Part shown: positions 5,422 to 5,506 of the stretch, piece by piece | How the letters are laid out: each line of letters begins with the position of its first letter | Numbering within the stretch: position 1 is the stretch's first letter | NCBI GenBank assembly: GCA_026983935.1 | Contig: JALSTC010000789.1 | Span: forward strand, 1 to 5,506 | Direction: 5' to 3' | From: Ardenticatenia bacterium | GTDB lineage: Bacteria > Chloroflexota > Anaerolineae > Aggregatilineales > Ch27 | Length of the DNA: 5,506 nt | Notes under the pieces: generated by a model | Database searches by the model: none | Told to the model about the DNA's origin: nothing | The model's input: only the letters and a program-made list of their open reading frames with translations | Position numbers and translations under genes: made by a program

Positions 5422-5506
5422 TCACATCTGCACCATGTTGATGCGGTAAGGATAGCCGGGGATGGCGTATGCGGCGTCACGGTCACCGGCAATGGTCAGC
5501 GCCACC
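5422..5506 (-). CDS. C-terminal end of an unidentified gene (partial)
   Basis: The minus strand stays open from the window edge to TGA at 5424-5422, giving at least 27 residues. They read VALTIAGDRDAAYAIPGYPY and then RINMVQM at the C-terminus. Composition and codon choice look like ordinary coding sequence, but the fragment is too short to assign a family. It converges on the small basic protein gene with only six bases between the two stops, so the transcripts probably overlap. Confidence 0.5.
   Translation of the reverse strand, partial: VALTIAGDRDAAYAIPGYPYRINMVQM

Noticed and set aside
5243..5492. Alternative frames (plus 5243-5449, minus 5256-5492, minus 5201-5386) over the small basic gene
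   Set aside because: They arise from the repetitive GC-rich Arg codons. Only the frame starting at 5203 has a promoter and a properly spaced ribosome-binding site.

Overview
The window looks like a moderately GC-rich bacterial chromosome segment made of ordinary metabolic and accessory genes. No rRNA, tRNA, CRISPR array, transposase or phage gene could be recognised. The lineage is not settled by the sequence. The large family 1 solute-binding protein, the repeated TGCTATACT-type -10 elements and the general composition would suit a Chloroflexota (Anaerolineae-like) genome, but this is a weak inference.

Positions 1-167 hold no recognisable gene. They contain a perfect short inverted repeat at 36-55 and a strong terminator-like hairpin at 112-148. 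Positions 168-3898, all on the minus strand, form one probable operon. In transcription order it encodes an exported solute-binding protein (2405-3898), a GC-rich stem-loop (2349-2383), a MalF-type permease (1381-2319), a MalG-type permease overlapping it by one base (542-1381), and a small EthD-domain protein (168-509). The hairpin at 112-148 closes it. The three transport genes make a carbohydrate-type (CUT1) ABC importer. Its ATPase is not in the window and is probably a shared subunit encoded elsewhere. The EthD-like protein is the unusual partner: a small ferredoxin-like-fold protein linked in other bacteria to small-molecule breakdown.

Positions 3899-4268 are a 370-base non-coding regulatory region. 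They contain the operon's probable promoter (TTGACT-18-TATACT, 4097-4126), three copies of the octamer CTATACTG/CAGTATAG, a candidate LacI-type operator near the solute-binding gene, and a hairpin downstream of the methyltransferase gene. Positions 4269-5042 (minus) encode a class I SAM-dependent methyltransferase with its own promoter and ribosome-binding site. A divergent control region (5043-5202) separates it from a plus-strand gene at 5203-5415 for a 70-residue protein with one membrane segment and an extremely basic tail. The last 85 bases hold the C-terminal end of an unidentified minus-strand gene, convergent with the small gene and only 6 bases from its stop.

The transporter operon reads as a coherent nutrient uptake and processing unit of unknown substrate. 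The methyltransferase and the small membrane gene look like independent transcription units. I see no clear sign of a wholly new system. The best leads are the EthD-transporter pairing, the repeated octamer at the promoters, and the small basic membrane protein.
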